Source: Cellvibrio fontiphilus_A (GTDB taxonomy: Bacteria > Pseudomonadota > Gammaproteobacteria > Pseudomonadales > Cellvibrionaceae). Taken from it: DNA of 64,000 bases. Made by a program: the position numbers and the translations under genes. The stretch covers positions 62,001 to 126,000 of the forward strand of contig NZ_JBHRTF010000004.1 in assembly GCF_042646205.1 (NCBI RefSeq), in the 5' to 3' direction. Of the stretch, positions 43,682 through 52,933 are shown piece by piece (positions within the stretch are counted from its first letter, which is position 1; each line of letters begins with the position of its first letter). The notes under the pieces are model-generated. The model had not been told where the DNA came from, did no database searches, and saw nothing but the letters and a program-made list of their open reading frames with translations.

Positions 43682-43740
43682 CTTAACCCCCCCCCTAGCC
43701 CCCCCCCCCTTGATAAGGGGGGGCTAGGGGGGGTTAAGCT
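43680..43740. repeat. C-run/G-run inverted repeat overlapping the D-aminoacylase stop
   Basis: AGCTTAA, nine C, TAG, eleven C, then TTGATAA, seven G, CTA, seven G, TTAAGCT. The outer arms AGCTTAA/TTAAGCT pair perfectly and the C and G runs pair apart from small differences in run length. Very stable hairpin of about 60 bases inside an operon, between the deacylase and ridA. Such C-run/G-run elements resemble the mobile palindromic repeats scattered through many bacterial genomes. It could attenuate ridA/GH20 expression or stabilise the upstream mRNA. Confidence 0.85.
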
Positions 43741-43794
43741 CCCTTGATAAGACGGTGTAAGCGAAGCGATAAATTACTTAAAGAGAAAAACAAA

Positions 43795-44190
43795 ATGTCA
43801 GCAATAAAACGTTACGGTGTTGAAGGTGGTAAAGGAACCGGTGGTCAGCATTTACCCTTTGCGCGAGCAGTAGAGGCCGATGGTTGGTTATATGTATCCG
43901 GTCAAGTGCCCATGGTGAATGGTGAAGTCATTGAGGGTGGCATTATCGCCCAATCACATCAGGCGATTAAAAATGTTATCGCGATTTTGAGTGAGGCCGG
44001 TTACGGCGTGGAAGATGTGGTGCGTTGCGGAGTATGGCTGGATGACCCGCGCGACTTTATGTCATTCAACCGCGTGTTTATGGAATATTTTGGCGAAAAT
44101 CCACCCGCGCGCGCCTGTGTAGTATCCAGCATGGTGGTGGATTGCAAAGTGGAAGTGGATTGTGTGGCCTACAAAAAATCTAACCAATAA
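43795..44190 (+). CDS. ridA: RidA-family enamine/imine deaminase
   Basis: 131 residues from the ATG at 43795, behind AAAGAGAAA; the longer ORF starts inside the hairpin region. Family features are WLYVSGQVPMVNGEVIEGGI, the catalytic Arg in PPARACVVSSMV, and VEVDCVAY at the C terminus. RidA proteins hydrolyse reactive imines released by PLP-dependent dehydratases, which fits the deaminase in this operon. It may be a RidA subfamily member rather than the archetype. The GH20 gene begins 32 bases downstream. Confidence 0.9.
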   Translation: MSAIKRYGVEGGKGTGGQHLPFARAVEADGWLYVSGQVPMVNGEVIEGGIIAQSHQAIKNVIAILSEAGYGVEDVVRCGVWLDDPRDFMSFNRVFMEYFGENPPARACVVSSMVVDCKVEVDCVAYKKSNQ

Positions 44191-44222
44191 TGTAGTTATT
44201 TAATAACAGTGGAATGAATTTT

Positions 44223-46610
44223 ATGTGGCGTGTGTTGTTGTTTTTATTCTGTGGTGGTTTAGCACTGGTGGCGGTCGCGCAAGAATCCGCGCTGCCGCTT
44301 ATGCCCTATCCACAACAACTCACACATCACAGCGATAAACCTGCGCTGGTGTTAGGAAAAAACTGGACGCTTGCAGTTAAGGGGGAAAAATCCCGCGAGC
44401 TGGATGCTGCACTTAAGCGCTTTGCAGATCGTGTCGAACGGCAAACCGGCACTGCAATTCGTTTCAAAAACACCGGTGAAAATAATGCACAGCTGCTGAT
44501 AGCGATTAAAGAGTTCACGCCCATGTCTCCCTTTATTAAGGACTGGGATGAATCCTATGAATTAGGTATTAACCATCAGCAAATAACACTCAGTGCCAAA
44601 CAAACCCTGGGCATTCTGCGCGGCCTGGAAACCTTGTTGCAATTAATTGGGCTGCAAGAAAAAACAATTCAACTGCCGCAAGTAGCGATAAATGATTTTC
44701 CCCGTTTTAAGTGGCGCGGTTTACTGCTGGATACCTCACGCCACTTTTTTTCAGTGGATACCATCAAGCGTCAGCTCGATGCCATGGCTGCTGCAAAATA
44801 CAATATTTTTCACTGGCATTTAACCGACGACCAAGGCTGGCGTTTTGAATCCAAACGCTACCCCAAGTTGCAGCAATTAGCCTCGGACGGTGAGTTTTAC
44901 ACCCAAGCGCAAATGCGCGATATTGTTGCCTACGCCCAGGCCCGCGGCATTCAGGTTTTACCGGAAATTGATGTGCCGGGGCACGCCAGTGCGATTGCGG
45001 TGGCCTACCCGGAATTAATGTCTGCCCCCGGCCCCTATGTCATGGAATATCGCTGGGGTGTACACAAGCCCACACTCAACCCTGCCAATGAAAAAGTCTA
45101 TGAATTTGTGGATGCATTGGTTGCAGAAGCCAAAGCGATCTTTCCCTTTGAGTATTTGCATATTGGCGGCGACGAAGTAGATCCCGAACACTGGAATAAC
45201 AATGCCGATATTCAAGCGTTTATGCGCGCTAACAAGATTAAGGACAGTGAAGCACTGCAGGCATATTTTAATCAGCGTGTGCAAAAAATATTGCAGAAGC
45301 ATCAACGCCATATGATTGGCTGGGATGAAATTCTTCACCCTGAGTTGCCATCCAATATCGTCATCCAATCATGGCGCGGACAAGACGGCGTCAATCAAGC
45401 GGCAGCTGCTGGTTTTCAAACGATTTTATCCACGGGTTATTATTTGGATCAGCCGCAAACAGCGGCGTATCACTATCGCAATGATCCACTGCCATCAGTG
45501 CCGGATGAAAATTCATTTAGCGGTTTGATCGAAAATAAAAAAGTGGCCGAAACAATCGCCAGTTGGTCATTTGAATTGCCGCGTAAACGCGGGAGTCCGG
45601 TCACAGGTAGTTTTAGTTTGATTAATGGAAGTAAGGGTTTTATTGATTTTGCCGGTAAATCGCGCCGCGCGGTAACTGTTCAACTGTGGACAAAAAGTGC
45701 GGCGGTTTTTTCGCTGGATAGCTGGATGGGGCCGGTTGAATTTCGTGTGGAATTTATTGGCGATGAGGTGCAGGGCAGGGCGATAGTGGGCAATGCCCCC
45801 TACCGGTTGAGCGGTAAAAAAATTGCACCACAAGTGATGGCAAAAACTCAATTAATGATTCCTACAGGTGCACAGGCGCAGGCATTGGTTTTGGGGGGCG
45901 AAGCAGCATTATGGGCTGAAATAGTGGATGAGCAGTCAATTGATATACGTATTTGGCCGCGCGCCTTTGTGATCGCGGAACGCCTCTGGTCGGCGCAAGA
46001 ATTGCAGGATGAAAACGCCATGTACTTGCGCAAAAATGCGGTGGCTAATTGGGCAGAGGTTTCCACCGGCTTATTGCATCGCGTGCAAAGCCAGCAGGCA
46101 CTGGAAAAATTATTTGGTAAAGGGTCACTGACGGCTGTGTCAGCGTTTATTGAATTATTGCAGCCCGCTTATTACTACCATCGCCAGCATGAAAAATCGG
46201 CATATGAAACTTATTCCAAGGCTGATCCGCTCAATCGTTTGGCGGATGCTTTGCCTGCAGAGAACGAGCGCCTGCGACAATTTGAACGGCAATTGGAGCT
46301 CTGGTTACAAAACCCCGGGTTCACTGACAATTACCAATATTTGAATGCTGAGTTGCAGCGCTGGGTTAACTTGCATCAAGCGCTGATTCCCTATTTTAAA
46401 GAGCAGTTGTGGTTGGTGCCCCTGGCAGCGAAAAACAAAGAGCTGATTGTATTAACACAAGAACTTTTGCGTTTAGTGCATGAGCGGCAAAATATATCTG
46501 CTGTGCAAAAAGCACAATTGCAAAAGCGCCTGTTAGCTTACTCACAGATAGAACAGGAAATGATATTTGCGCTGGTATTTTCAGCACAAAAAATTCTGGA
46601 TTCACTGTAA
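44223..46610 (+). CDS. GH20 beta-N-acetylhexosaminidase, exported
   Basis: 795 residues from the ATG at 44223, which has GGA at proper spacing; an ATG at 44214 would add three residues but lacks a spaced site. The signal ends ALVAVAQ. Residues about 20-155 are the non-catalytic N-terminal domain (MPYPQQLTH). The barrel follows (FKWRGLLLDTSRHFFSVDTI, HWHLTDDQGWRFESK, EIDVPGHASAIAVAYPEL). The catalytic Asp-Glu pair is in HIGGDEVD near residue 317. A beta-rich insert at about 420-555 and a long C-terminal helical region are unusual in length. It probably releases GlcNAc from chitin or peptidoglycan fragments. It is likely the last gene of the D-amino-acid operon. Confidence 0.93.
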   Translation: MWRVLLFLFCGGLALVAVAQESALPLMPYPQQLTHHSDKPALVLGKNWTLAVKGEKSRELDAALKRFADRVERQTGTAIRFKNTGENNAQLLIAIKEFTPMSPFIKDWDESYELGINHQQITLSAKQTLGILRGLETLLQLIGLQEKTIQLPQVAINDFPRFKWRGLLLDTSRHFFSVDTIKRQLDAMAAAKYNIFHWHLTDDQGWRFESKRYPKLQQLASDGEFYTQAQMRDIVAYAQARGIQVLPEIDVPGHASAIAVAYPELMSAPGPYVMEYRWGVHKPTLNPANEKVYEFVDALVAEAKAIFPFEYLHIGGDEVDPEHWNNNADIQAFMRANKIKDSEALQAYFNQRVQKILQKHQRHMIGWDEILHPELPSNIVIQSWRGQDGVNQAAAAGFQTILSTGYYLDQPQTAAYHYRNDPLPSVPDENSFSGLIENKKVAETIASWSFELPRKRGSPVTGSFSLINGSKGFIDFAGKSRRAVTVQLWTKSAAVFSLDSWMGPVEFRVEFIGDEVQGRAIVGNAPYRLSGKKIAPQVMAKTQLMIPTGAQAQALVLGGEAALWAEIVDEQSIDIRIWPRAFVIAERLWSAQELQDENAMYLRKNAVANWAEVSTGLLHRVQSQQALEKLFGKGSLTAVSAFIELLQPAYYYHRQHEKSAYETYSKADPLNRLADALPAENERLRQFERQLELWLQNPGFTDNYQYLNAELQRWVNLHQALIPYFKEQLWLVPLAAKNKELIVLTQELLRLVHERQNISAVQKAQLQKRLLAYSQIEQEMIFALVFSAQKILDSL

Positions 46611-46655
46611 TTTCCCTGCGCAAAAAGAATTGAGTGGGAAAATTTGTAAATTTGT

Positions 46656-46685
46656 TTGACAACGTTGTCCTTTCGCGCTTAAGTA
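46656..46685 (+). promoter_or_regulatory. Promoter with palindromic operator ahead of the AraC-type gene
   Basis: TTGACA (46656-46661), 18 bases, TAAGTA (46680-46685) fits a sigma-70-type promoter. The perfect palindrome GACAACGTTGTC (46658-46669) overlaps the -35 element, an ideal repressor site for a LacI-type protein. No gene for a second LacI regulator lies in the window. Confidence 0.6.
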
Positions 46686-46817
46686 GCCCTTGCCGGAGGC
46701 AACCAGATTGCGCAGGAATCAAAAAATAATTAACGGAGCGCAGCTTGTCACTGACGGCTGCACCAGGCGTTAGCCAGCTCCATGCGTTGCGGCTTAATTT
46801 GCCTATGGGTAACTCAA

Positions 46818-47648
46818 ATGTTTGAGCTTGCACTGCCAGTCATTAAAGACCTGTCACTGCTAATGAGCGGTGCCCTGGTATTGATACTGGTGGGTTTATT
46901 AATAATGCGCCCACAGAGTAGCGCGTTGCGCCTTGCCTATGGCGGCTGCCTGTTGCTGTTTTTTGCGCTGGGTGTAGTGCGCATGCTCGCCGCTTTATTG
47001 CACTGGGATATAGCCATGCATGCGGCGCTGTTGCTGGTGATTAATAACCTGTTGTTTATGTTTGCCTTTGTCTGTTTTTGGTTTGGCCCGCGCTTTTTTA
47101 CCAAGGTGCAAGCGGTTCAAAAAAATGCTGCAGTATCAAGTGGCGTTGCCACCAAAAACAGCGCCTTGTTTTCTGCGGTTGATGCAGCGCCGCAACCGGT
47201 TATGGATCAAACTCACAACCCTAACCCGGCAATGGAAAGCGAGCAGGCACACGCCGATGTGCAGCCCCAGCTGGCAGCAAAACTAACCGAATTTATGCGC
47301 ACCCATAAACCCTATTTGGAACCGCATATCACCGTAGAGCGGTTGGCGATTAAATTAAATGTATCGCCAAAGCTATTGTCGGCAACGATTAATAGTGAAT
47401 TGCAGATGAATTTTTTTGAATTGATTAGCAACTACCGGGTAGTGGAGGCAAAGCAGCGTCTGGCGGATGCCAGCCTGCAGGAAAAACCCATTTGCGAAAT
47501 TATGAAAAGCTGTGGTTTTAACAGTAAATCGGTTTTCAATCAGGCCTTTAAAAAATCCGTTGGCGTCACGCCCAGTATATACAGGCTGCAGTGTGCACAA
47601 GTGAATTGCCACCCACCTGTGGAGCGCCTGGAGCAACGGAATTATTAG
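46818..47648 (+). CDS. Membrane-embedded AraC-family regulator
   Basis: 276 residues from the ATG at 46818 (MFELALPVIKD). The N-terminal 90 residues contain three hydrophobic helices (LLMSGALVLILVGLLIM, GGCLLLFFALGVVRMLAALL, LLLVINNLLFMFAFVCFWF). A variable linker follows, then a C-terminal AraC DNA-binding domain (ITVERLAIKLNVSPKLLSAT and ICEIMKSCGFNSKSVFNQAF). Such proteins are thought to sense membrane or periplasmic signals and often sit beside TonB-receptor genes. It lies just upstream of the TonB receptor at 47953, its probable target. Confidence 0.88.
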   Translation: MFELALPVIKDLSLLMSGALVLILVGLLIMRPQSSALRLAYGGCLLLFFALGVVRMLAALLHWDIAMHAALLLVINNLLFMFAFVCFWFGPRFFTKVQAVQKNAAVSSGVATKNSALFSAVDAAPQPVMDQTHNPNPAMESEQAHADVQPQLAAKLTEFMRTHKPYLEPHITVERLAIKLNVSPKLLSATINSELQMNFFELISNYRVVEAKQRLADASLQEKPICEIMKSCGFNSKSVFNQAFKKSVGVTPSIYRLQCAQVNCHPPVERLEQRNY

Positions 47649-47952
47649 TGAGGGCAACACCCTTTAATGGGTTGCATCAAGTAACTTTTTTTGAATTTGT
47701 TAGCGTTCGACTTTTGGTAAAAACGGTACGACTTTGGTTTTGCTGTGGCACTTGAAAAAACAGAATGCTAGCGTCGGAATTTGCGCTTTAACAACAAAAT
47801 ACAGGCATTTTTGTTTGCCATTTACGGTTTCTTGTAAAGGGTTTGGACAGAAAAAGTGCCGCAGGTGCAAATGGGGAAAGGCGTCGGTTTTATAAAGTGT
47901 TAGCCCTTTATAAATGCCGGTTTTTGACGAAAAAAATGAGAAGGGGTTACTT
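47649..47952. other. Leader region of the 47953 TonB receptor
   Basis: 304 bases without a gene. It contains two CGACTTT repeats around 47708-47735 (TTCGACTTTTGGTAAAAACG and TACGACTTTGG), a possible direct-repeat site for the adjacent AraC-type regulator. No LacI-type operator of the mannan type is seen. A ribosome site AAGGGG precedes the receptor ATG. Confidence 0.45.
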
Positions 47953-50900
47953 ATGTTTAACAGCAAAAAAGGTGCGGCAGTAATGTCAGGCACTCACTTT
48001 AAACGCTCACTGCTTGCAGCATCGATTATGGCGCTCAGTGTGCCATCGTTTGCGCAAACCAATAATGCTGCCACGGCCGAAGTAGAAGAGGTTGTGGTAA
48101 CAGGCATGCGCAACAGTATAAATACCGCGCAGGAATTAAAACGTAATTCCGATACGGTAGTGGATGTGATTACCGCTACTGATATTGGCGCACTACCAGA
48201 CAAGTCTGTCACCGAAGCGCTGCAGCGTGTACCCGGTGTTACTATCGAACGTTTTGCATCTTCTGATGACCCAAAACACTATGCCGATGAAGGAACCGGA
48301 GTATTGGTGCGCGGTTTGGATCGCGTGCGCTCTGAAGTGAATGGTCGCGATGCCTTCAGTGCAAACCCCTGGGGCGGATTAAACTATGAGGATTTCCCGG
48401 CGGAATTATTGGGTGCGGTTGAGGTTGTAAAAAACCAAACTGCTGACCGTATCTCCGGCGGTATTGCCGGTACCGTTAACCTGATTACGCGCAAACCGTT
48501 TGATTCCGATGAGCGTTTGTTGTCAGTGAACGCCAAAGCCAACTACGGCGATTATCGTGAAGAACTCACTCCCTCGTTCTCTGCTTTATTTGCGGATAAC
48601 TGGGAAACCAGTGCCGGTAAATTCGGATTTTTATTAGCGGGTTCCCACTCCGAATACCAAACGCGCGGCGATGGTGTTGGTTTGGGTAACTTCCACAGTC
48701 GCGGTGTGATAGACACCTTTTCCTACGATGAGTGGGGCACACCCACCCCCGGTGTAGTCGCTGGTCAATATTCACAGCCTTGTATTCCCGGTGATCCAGG
48801 CTGGCGCGCCTGTAGTGCCGCGCAATTGCAAAACGGTGCAAAACAATATTCACCGGATGATGCTGCCGCTTACGTTCCCCCTTATGAAGGCGAGGCATTG
48901 GAAGGGCAGCCCGAAGGTGTAACCTGGTATGCGCCAGCCAACTATCATGTGAGCATGGCGGAAAATGATCGCAAGCGCACTGGTTTTACAACATCGGCGC
49001 AGTGGCAAAATGCCGATGAAACTATTACCGCCACTCTCGAACATATTAATTCCAAAGCTTCATTGGATTGGCGCGAGCGTGTGATCGCCTCCGGTGATCG
49101 CGGCTTCCTGCCTTACGTGCCCAACACTATCCAATGGTTTGATGAAGCGGAAGATGGTCATCCACTCACTGTAGACAAAAATGGTTTCCTCACCTCGGGT
49201 GTGGGTCGCGCTAATCACCCGGAAATGCCATTACAATTCCGCTCGCGTTACAACTACAACGAAAATACTGTTGAAGATACCTCCTTCAGTCTCACACTTA
49301 AACCGACTGAGCGTTTAACCGCGAGTTTTGATTTTCAGCATGTGGATTCCGAACAAGTTGTTCACAACTACGGTTTGACCTCGCGCATTAACGGCAACCA
49401 AACTGCCGTTAACGCGCCTTTTTTCATGGATTTGCGCGGTTCAAACCCCACCATTGAATTCCTGAATGAAAATGTGTCTTTCCCGGCAGATGTTGCAGAA
49501 AACACCAATCCGATTTTGCGTTTGGCGAGTGGTATGCAACAGGAAGTTCATGCGACGGCAAAATCCGACAGCGTTAAATTAAATCTGCAATACGATTTGG
49601 ATGGTGTGATCACCGCAGTAAAAACCGGTCTTTATTATTCCGATAAAGATTTGAATATGGGTGACACCGAATACGAAGGTTGGCAGGCACTGGGAACGCC
49701 CTGGAATGCGCAGGCGTCTTACAATGCATCACCCCAAGCGGCACCGCAATTATTTGAACGTGTGAGTTTTGCCGATCAATACAATGGCAAAGTAGTGAAG
49801 GGTGAATACAACAGTTTCCTCTTCCCCAAAATGGAATTGGTTGAAAATTATATCCAGACCCTGCGCGATGGTTGCGGCAGCTGGAGTGCCGCGGGTAATG
49901 CTATGGGGCCAACCAAAGCCGGCGTTGCCAACTGCGCGGTTCCCTATGAGGATTTGGCGGATCGTGTATACAGCCATTTTGCGCCACGTCACCTGAGTTC
50001 AACTAATGAAGAGCGCACCGAGTTTTATGTGCGTGCTGATTTTGAATTTGATGAATTGGCGGTGCCGGTAAAAGGTAATGTGGGTTTGCGCCATGTGACT
50101 TATCAATTGGAATCTACCGGTGGTATGACTTTGCCTGCTGCTTCACGCCGCGGCACCAATCCATCGCAATCGCTTTACCAAGTGATGCAACAAAAATATC
50201 CGAGTATTTTTGCGCTGGCTTCCGGCGAAGCAATTTCCAGCACGGTGAAAGGCACAGATTACGACACAGTATTGCCGAGTTTGAATATGAGCTTTGGTGT
50301 GGCGGATGATGTGGTTGTGCGTTTTGGTGCATCAAAAGGTTTGTATTACCCAACCCTGCTGGATGCGCGCAACAGCATGGTAGTGAGTCTGGATTACACC
50401 GAAGTTTTGCAAAATCCTAACGCCGGTAAAGACGATGATCCAACCAGTGCCAACTACAATCCAGTGGTGGATTTAACCAATATCGAAGTCAGTGCAAACG
50501 CGCGCAACGCATACCTTGAGCCGGAAGAATCAGTGAATTTTGATTTGACCACCGAGTGGTATTTTGCCGAGGCAGGTTCATTGGCCGTTGGGCTGTTCCA
50601 CAAAGATTTGGACAACATTATTCGCAATAAACAATTTGATTTGGAAATTGATTACGCCGGTAATTCTTATCCGGTTTCGGCCTACGGCCCTGACAATACC
50701 GGTTCAGGAACCATTCGCGGTGTCGAATTCTCCTACTCACAGTTTTACGATATGTTGCCCGGCGCCTGGAGTGGTTTGGGCTTGCAGTTGAACTTTACTT
50801 ACATCGACCAAAATGGTTTGGAAGATCCTAACGTGAATCCATCCGAACCGATTCGCTACAACGGTGCCGGTGTGCCTATCACCGATAATCGCAACAGCTT

Positions 50901-51258
50901 CCGCACCTTTACCGGTTTGCCGCTGCAAGGTTATTCGAATGAAAACCTGAACATTGTGGGCATGTACGAATACAACGATATTTCCTTCCGCCTCGCGTAC
51001 ACCTGGCGTTCGGAATATCTGCTCACTATGCGTGAGTCAGAAGAATTTGTACCGGCTTACGCTGAAGCGCAGGGCATGGTGGATGCGAGTTTGTATTACA
51101 CCATCAATGACACCTGGAAAGTGGGTCTTGAAGGCAGCAACCTGTTGAATGCCGAAACCAAAACCCAGTATCAATTGAATCAGGCTGGCGATAGAACCGA
51201 TGCATTAAGTTTCACTACGGATCGTCGTTATGCTTTGAGTGTGCGCGCGACTTTTTAA
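47953..51258 (+). CDS. TonB-dependent receptor (Caulobacter/Xanthomonas carbohydrate type)
   Basis: 1101-residue outer-membrane receptor. The ATG at 47953 is chosen for its ribosome site; the ORF from 47914 adds an unlikely leader. The signal ends VPSFAQ, and the TonB box follows as EVEEVVVTGMR. The plug contains DKSVTEALQRVPGVTIERF and GVLVRGLDRVRSEVNGRD, with NGRD replacing the usual LNG segment. The barrel ends in YALSVRATF with terminal Phe. It belongs with the large receptors found in polysaccharide-utilisation loci. Its neighbours (AraC regulator, two halogenase-like proteins, a cupin, GH20 upstream) suggest chitin- or GlcNAc-type oligosaccharides, but the substrate is not shown by the sequence. 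Confidence 0.92.
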   Translation: MFNSKKGAAVMSGTHFKRSLLAASIMALSVPSFAQTNNAATAEVEEVVVTGMRNSINTAQELKRNSDTVVDVITATDIGALPDKSVTEALQRVPGVTIERFASSDDPKHYADEGTGVLVRGLDRVRSEVNGRDAFSANPWGGLNYEDFPAELLGAVEVVKNQTADRISGGIAGTVNLITRKPFDSDERLLSVNAKANYGDYREELTPSFSALFADNWETSAGKFGFLLAGSHSEYQTRGDGVGLGNFHSRGVIDTFSYDEWGTPTPGVVAGQYSQPCIPGDPGWRACSAAQLQNGAKQYSPDDAAAYVPPYEGEALEGQPEGVTWYAPANYHVSMAENDRKRTGFTTSAQWQNADETITATLEHINSKASLDWRERVIASGDRGFLPYVPNTIQWFDEAEDGHPLTVDKNGFLTSGVGRANHPEMPLQFRSRYNYNENTVEDTSFSLTLKPTERLTASFDFQHVDSEQVVHNYGLTSRINGNQTAVNAPFFMDLRGSNPTIEFLNENVSFPADVAENTNPILRLASGMQQEVHATAKSDSVKLNLQYDLDGVITAVKTGLYYSDKDLNMGDTEYEGWQALGTPWNAQASYNASPQAAPQLFERVSFADQYNGKVVKGEYNSFLFPKMELVENYIQTLRDGCGSWSAAGNAMGPTKAGVANCAVPYEDLADRVYSHFAPRHLSSTNEERTEFYVRADFEFDELAVPVKGNVGLRHVTYQLESTGGMTLPAASRRGTNPSQSLYQVMQQKYPSIFALASGEAISSTVKGTDYDTVLPSLNMSFGVADDVVVRFGASKGLYYPTLLDARNSMVVSLDYTEVLQNPNAGKDDDPTSANYNPVVDLTNIEVSANARNAYLEPEESVNFDLTTEWYFAEAGSLAVGLFHKDLDNIIRNKQFDLEIDYAGNSYPVSAYGPDNTGSGTIRGVEFSYSQFYDMLPGAWSGLGLQLNFTYIDQNGLEDPNVNPSEPIRYNGAGVPITDNRNSFRTFTGLPLQGYSNENLNIVGMYEYNDISFRLAYTWRSEYLLTMRESEEFVPAYAEAQGMVDASLYYTINDTWKVGLEGSNLLNAETKTQYQLNQAGDRTDALSFTTDRRYALSVRATF

Positions 51259-51304
51259 TGGAGAGATTTGCATTGATAAGTTGTAGCCAAGAGGGCTAGT
51301 AAGC

Positions 51305-51336
51305 AAAAGCGCGCCGCAAAATTGCGGCGCGCTTTT
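51305..51336 (+). terminator. Terminator after the 47953 TonB receptor
   Basis: AAAAGCGCGCCGCAA-AA-TTGCGGCGCGCTTTT is a 15-pair perfect stem followed by GTGGTTTTT. It separates the receptor from the halogenase genes; the latter need read-through or another promoter. Confidence 0.85.
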
Positions 51337-51397
51337 GTGGTTTTTATCGCTGGCTAGAGTTAATTGTGTGTATCACCCATCATCAAAGACGCGGCCT

Positions 51398-52933
51398 ATG
51401 CAAAATACCCTGACATCCATTTGTATTCTTGGTGGCGGCACTGCCGGCTGGATGGCGGCCACCTTGTTGTCTTCGTCACTGCAGGGCAGCGGTATCAAAA
51501 TAACCCTGGTTGAATCGCCGGATATAGCCACCATTGGTGTGGGCGAATCCACTGTGCCATCGATGATGGAATTTTTGCGCGTCTGTCAGATTGATTTAAA
51601 AGCATTTATGCAAGCGACTGCAGCAAGTTTTAAATTGGGTATTCGTTTTGCCGATTGGACAACACCGGGTGATGCTTTTTTTCATCCCTTTGGTGCCGTA
51701 GGGCAAGACTTGCAGGGTTTTGATTTTTATCAGGCCTGGTTAAAAACTACCGCCGATAATTCGGCTACGCGCTGGCTGGATCACTCCCCCAGTGCGGTGA
51801 TGGCGGAACATAATCGTTTTATGTTGCGCTCGCCCCAAGCGCAGCACTGGGTCTTACAAAATTACAGTTATGCCCTGCATTTGGATGCGGTGTTAGCGGC
51901 GCGTTATTTACGCGATATTGCAATCGCCCGTGGAGTTGAACGTATTGAAGCAACTGTCGATCAGGTAATTGTCGATGAGCGCCAATTTATTCAATCCCTG
52001 CTATTAACCAACGGCCATTGCGTTGGCAGCGATTTTTTTATCGATTGCACCGGCTTTCAAGCGCTGTTAATCAAGGGAGCGCTGGGAATAGGCTACGAAA
52101 ATTGGAGCCACTATTTACCCTGTGATCGCGCCGTAGCGGTGCAAAGCGAAAACACGGCGGCACCCGTACCCTACACCCTGGCAACTGCGCGCGACGCCGG
52201 TTGGACCTGGAAAATTCCATTGCAACATCGCACCGGCAATGGATATGTATTTGCCAGTCGCTATTGTTCCGACGATCAAGCCGTTAATACCTTGCTCGGG
52301 GCGGTGCAGGGGCAATTATTAAACGAGCCGCGAATTATTCCTTTTGTCACCGGCCGGCGCCAAAAAATTTGGCACAACAATTGTTTGGCTCTGGGGCTGG
52401 CCTCCGGATTTTTGGAACCGCTGGAATCCACCGCGATTCATTTGATCTACAAAACCTTGATCCGGTTTATCAGTGATTTTCCTGACCGGGATTTTGATGT
52501 GGCCGCCGAGGCCTCGTTTAATCAAAAAATAAATAGTGATTACGCTGAAATTCGCGATTTTATTATTTTGCATTACTGCACCAGCGGGCGCAGCGATACG
52601 GAGTTCTGGCGCTGGTGTAACACTATGCCCCTGCCGGATTCTCTGCGTGAAACCCTGCAGCGCTTTCACGCGCGCGGTCAAATCAACCACACGGCGGAAC
52701 AGTTTTTTAGCAAGGACAGCTGGTTTTCTATATTGGAAGGCATGCACCAGCGGCCACACAAGTGCCATCCACTGATGCATGCTTTTAATACCACCCAGCT
52801 GTCTACTTCATTGCGCGAAAGCGCTGCAAATATTCATGCAACGGTGATGCAAATGCCATTACATGCGGATTACTTAAGCAAACATTGTGCGGCTACTATG
52901 CAAAACCATAAGCTGTTTGAGGGTCAGTATTAA
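51398..52933 (+). CDS. Tryptophan-halogenase-like flavoprotein (first copy)
   Basis: 511 residues from the ATG at 51398. It has the FAD-binding CILGGGTAGWMAA at the N terminus, the halogenase signature WTWKIP (residue about 269), a Lys in SFKLGIRFADW at the place of the catalytic Lys, and the Glu of FLEPLESTAIHL near residue 348. PF04820-type proteins next to TonB receptors are common in Caulobacter, Xanthomonas and Cellvibrio relatives, but their substrate is unknown and halogenation has not been shown for most. The cupin gene begins immediately after its stop (TAAATG), so the two are coupled. Confidence 0.9.
   Translation: MQNTLTSICILGGGTAGWMAATLLSSSLQGSGIKITLVESPDIATIGVGESTVPSMMEFLRVCQIDLKAFMQATAASFKLGIRFADWTTPGDAFFHPFGAVGQDLQGFDFYQAWLKTTADNSATRWLDHSPSAVMAEHNRFMLRSPQAQHWVLQNYSYALHLDAVLAARYLRDIAIARGVERIEATVDQVIVDERQFIQSLLLTNGHCVGSDFFIDCTGFQALLIKGALGIGYENWSHYLPCDRAVAVQSENTAAPVPYTLATARDAGWTWKIPLQHRTGNGYVFASRYCSDDQAVNTLLGAVQGQLLNEPRIIPFVTGRRQKIWHNNCLALGLASGFLEPLESTAIHLIYKTLIRFISDFPDRDFDVAAEASFNQKINSDYAEIRDFIILHYCTSGRSDTEFWRWCNTMPLPDSLRETLQRFHARGQINHTAEQFFSKDSWFSILEGMHQRPHKCHPLMHAFNTTQLSTSLRESAANIHATVMQMPLHADYLSKHCAATMQNHKLFEGQY

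Noticed and set aside
43680..43740. C/G-rich inverted repeat considered as a CRISPR repeat or IS end
   Set aside because: There is a single copy with no spacers, no direct repeats flanking it and no transposase gene nearby.
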